From positions 1 through 49,522 of the forward strand of contig CAMLIA010000009.1 of NCBI GenBank assembly GCA_946479905.1: DNA of 49,522 nucleotides, given 5' to 3'. This DNA comes from an uncultured Frankiales bacterium (GTDB taxonomy: Bacteria; Actinomycetota; Actinomycetes; Mycobacteriales; SCTD01). The translations under genes were made by a program, and so were the position numbers. The notes beneath the pieces were generated by a model. That model worked only from the letters and a program-made list of their open reading frames with translations, did not search any database and had not been told where the DNA came from. Below, in pieces: positions 48,304 to 49,522 of this stretch; position 1 is the first letter of the stretch; each line of letters begins with the position of its first letter.

Positions 48304-48938
48304 GCCGCCGCACCGCGCTGCTGCTGCTGCCGCTCGGGCCGCTGTGCGTCGGCTTCCTGCGACTGCTGCTGCCCTACTACACCGCCGGCGACAGCACAGC
48401 CTCCGCGCGGGCTGTCGCAGCCCACCCGGGACGCGAGAGCGCCGTGCTGTGGCTGGGGATGCTCGCGGTCCTGACCCTGGTGCCGGGCATCTACGCAGCC
48501 CGGTCGTTCCTGCCGCAGACGCGGTTGCGGGCATGGGCCGTCGGCCTCGTCGTGGCCGGCTACCTCTGCCTTCCCGCGCTGCTGGCCGGCGACCTGATCC
48601 TGTGGCTCGGGGCCGACCAGGGGCTGGACCCGCAGCTGACGGGGAAGCTCATCGACGCCGTCCATCCGTCGTACGACGTGTCCCTCGGCATCTTCGTCGT
48701 CGGGCACGTGATCGGCACTGTGCTGCTCGGTATCGCCTGCCTGCGCAGCGGACGACTGCCCGCCGGGATCTGCTGGGCGCTGGTGGTCTCGCAACCGCTG
48801 CACTTCCTGACCACGGTGTTCCTCGGCCTGGCGTGGCTCGACCTGCTCGCCTGGAGCCTCACTGCCCTGGCGATGGGCACGATCGCGGTGGCGCTCGCCC
48901 AGCAGCCCGAGGAGCAGCCGGCCCTGGCTCGGGTGTAG
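48300..48938 (+). CDS. Polytopic membrane protein, unknown function
   Basis: 212-residue protein with about six hydrophobic segments (LLLLPLGPLCVGFLRLLL, VLWLGMLAVLTLVPGIYAA and others); charged residues and a His-Pro-Ser-Tyr-Asp stretch lie in a loop. I do not recognise the family with certainty. ATG overlaps the stop of the preceding gene (ATGA). Its own TAG stop at 48936-48938 forms the first half of a -10-like TAGAAA for the lysoplasmalogenase. Confidence 0.72.
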   Translation: MSRRTALLLLPLGPLCVGFLRLLLPYYTAGDSTASARAVAAHPGRESAVLWLGMLAVLTLVPGIYAARSFLPQTRLRAWAVGLVVAGYLCLPALLAGDLILWLGADQGLDPQLTGKLIDAVHPSYDVSLGIFVVGHVIGTVLLGIACLRSGRLPAGICWALVVSQPLHFLTTVFLGLAWLDLLAWSLTALAMGTIAVALAQQPEEQPALARV

Positions 48939-48941
48939 AAA
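48936..48941 (+). promoter_or_regulatory. -10-like TAGAAA overlapping a stop codon, for lysoplasmalogenase
   Basis: TAGAAA begins with the TAG stop of the preceding gene and ends exactly 6 nt before GTG 48948. Third identical case in the window, and same hexamer as for the DGAT. Confidence 0.45.
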
Positions 48942-48947
48942 CCGCAG

Positions 48948-49520
48948 GTGCCCCGACTCGTCTACACCGCGCTGGCGGCAGCCGACACGTTGCTCGCCGC
49001 CACCGAGCGCGAGCGCCCGCGCCGGCTCACCAAGCCGCTGCTCATGCCGACGCTGCTGGTCGGCAAGCCCCGGCCGGTGCAGCGGGCGCTCGCGCTCGGG
49101 GGTGTCGGCGACGTCGCGCTGCTCGGGAAGGGCGACCTCGCCTTCACCGCCGGGCTCGGGTCGTTCCTCGCCGGCCACATCGCGTGGATGGCGGCGCTGC
49201 GGCCGCGGTCGACCGGCGCCCTGACGGCGGCCCGGGCAGCCCCCTTGCTGGCCGCGTGGGCTGGGCTCAACGCCTACCTCTGGCCACGGACCGGCAAGGA
49301 CCGGATCCCCGTGCTCGTCTACTCGACCGCGCTGGTCGGGACGGCGCTGGCCGCGCTGGACACCGGCGACCCGGCGGTGGCCGCGGGCGGCGCGCTCTTC
49401 GTGGCCAGCGACACGCTGCTCGCGCTGCACAGGTTCGCGGGCGTGGAGCTCCCCCTGCACGAGGGCGTCGTCATGGCCACCTACACCTCCGCCCAGGCCC
49501 TCCTCAGCCGACTTCCCTGA
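48948..49520 (+). CDS. Lysoplasmalogenase (YhhN/TMEM86 family)
   Basis: 190-residue membrane enzyme, with about seven hydrophobic segments, expected to hydrolyse the vinyl-ether bond of lysoplasmalogens. RRLTKPLLMPTLLVG is the family's N-terminal signature (K-P-x3-P), followed by GVGDVALLG with the conserved Asp, SFLAGHIAWMAAL and a late FVASDTLLALHRF with the second Asp. GTG 48948 lacks a Shine-Dalgarno and is leaderless behind TAGAAA. Third gene downstream of the two-component divergence. The gene ends two bases before the window edge. Confidence 0.88.
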   Translation: MPRLVYTALAAADTLLAATERERPRRLTKPLLMPTLLVGKPRPVQRALALGGVGDVALLGKGDLAFTAGLGSFLAGHIAWMAALRPRSTGALTAARAAPLLAAWAGLNAYLWPRTGKDRIPVLVYSTALVGTALAALDTGDPAVAAGGALFVASDTLLALHRFAGVELPLHEGVVMATYTSAQALLSRLP

Positions 49521-49522
49521 TC

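Noticed and set aside
1..49522. CRISPR arrays, tRNA genes, insertion sequences, prophage or integrase genes
   Set aside because: Looked for regular repeats, cloverleaf ends, transposase and integrase motifs; none found. Repeats present are short intergenic palindromes.

Overview
The window is about 49.5 kb of very GC-rich, densely coded DNA. The gene families point to a chromosome of a high-GC actinomycete: a DUF3516 Ski2-like helicase, DUF4192, a wax-ester synthase/DGAT, an MMPL exporter, a Streptomyces-style hut cluster, HisKA_3/LuxR two-component genes, and many leaderless genes with a TAnnnT hexamer 6-7 nt upstream of ATG/GTG. The genus cannot be fixed from sequence alone. No tRNA, rRNA, CRISPR array, insertion sequence, integrase or prophage gene was seen, and no intergenic stretch exceeds 170 bp.

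Layout. 1-10 kb: RNA enzymes (partial DUF3516 helicase, DEAD-box helicase, SpoU-type methyltransferase, HrpA) with DUF4192, a CPA1 cation/proton antiporter and a hot-dog thioesterase. 10-18.5 kb: DUF5666 membrane-anchored protein, Nudix hydrolase, secreted SGNH hydrolase, WS/DGAT plus SRPBCC protein, tryptophan 2,3-dioxygenase (stop codon lost), ArgA-like acetyltransferase, large secreted metallo-hydrolase, CBM48-like protein. 18.5-25.4 kb: DUF4262, methyltransferase, acyl-CoA dehydrogenase, a thioredoxin-fold protein with a CxC site, DUF445 and MMPL. 25.4-32.2 kb: histidine utilisation, with hutH-hutU-hutI diverging from an M20 amidohydrolase and hutF. 32.1-39.6 kb: DksA-like zinc finger, an MFS/TetR/membrane-protein operon, acetoacetate decarboxylase-like protein, DUF4234, a secreted endoglycoceramidase-like GH5 and an ABC/ABC/TetR operon. 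39.6-49.5 kb: L,D-transpeptidase, secreted EEP phosphodiesterase, aldehyde dehydrogenase, DrrAB-like ABC exporter, a histidine kinase/LuxR pair, two small membrane proteins and a lysoplasmalogenase.

How the genes work together. The hut genes cover histidine to formylglutamate by the deiminase (HutF) branch, and the M20 enzyme is the obvious candidate for the last step. Lipid handling recurs (WS/DGAT, acyl-CoA dehydrogenase, thioesterase, MMPL, GH5, lysoplasmalogenase), and two loci carry palindromes matching the KstR-type consensus TnnAACnnGTTnnA over their leaderless promoters. Two TetR genes each end or sit inside an export operon whose first gene has a palindrome upstream.

Most unusual signals: (i) the tryptophan dioxygenase stop is lost by what looks like one base, giving 128 extra codons antisense to argA; (ii) three same-strand gene pairs have exactly a 9-nt gap in which the upstream TAG stop forms the first half of a -10 hexamer for a leaderless GTG gene; (iii) two tandem 51-bp palindromic units with GATCTTTG/CAAAGATC ends lie between two convergent operons; (iv) a shared TGACCCCTTGCGTC element sits at two convergent junctions, where the stop codons of both genes pair in one stem. 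I found no complete new multi-gene defence or biosynthetic system.
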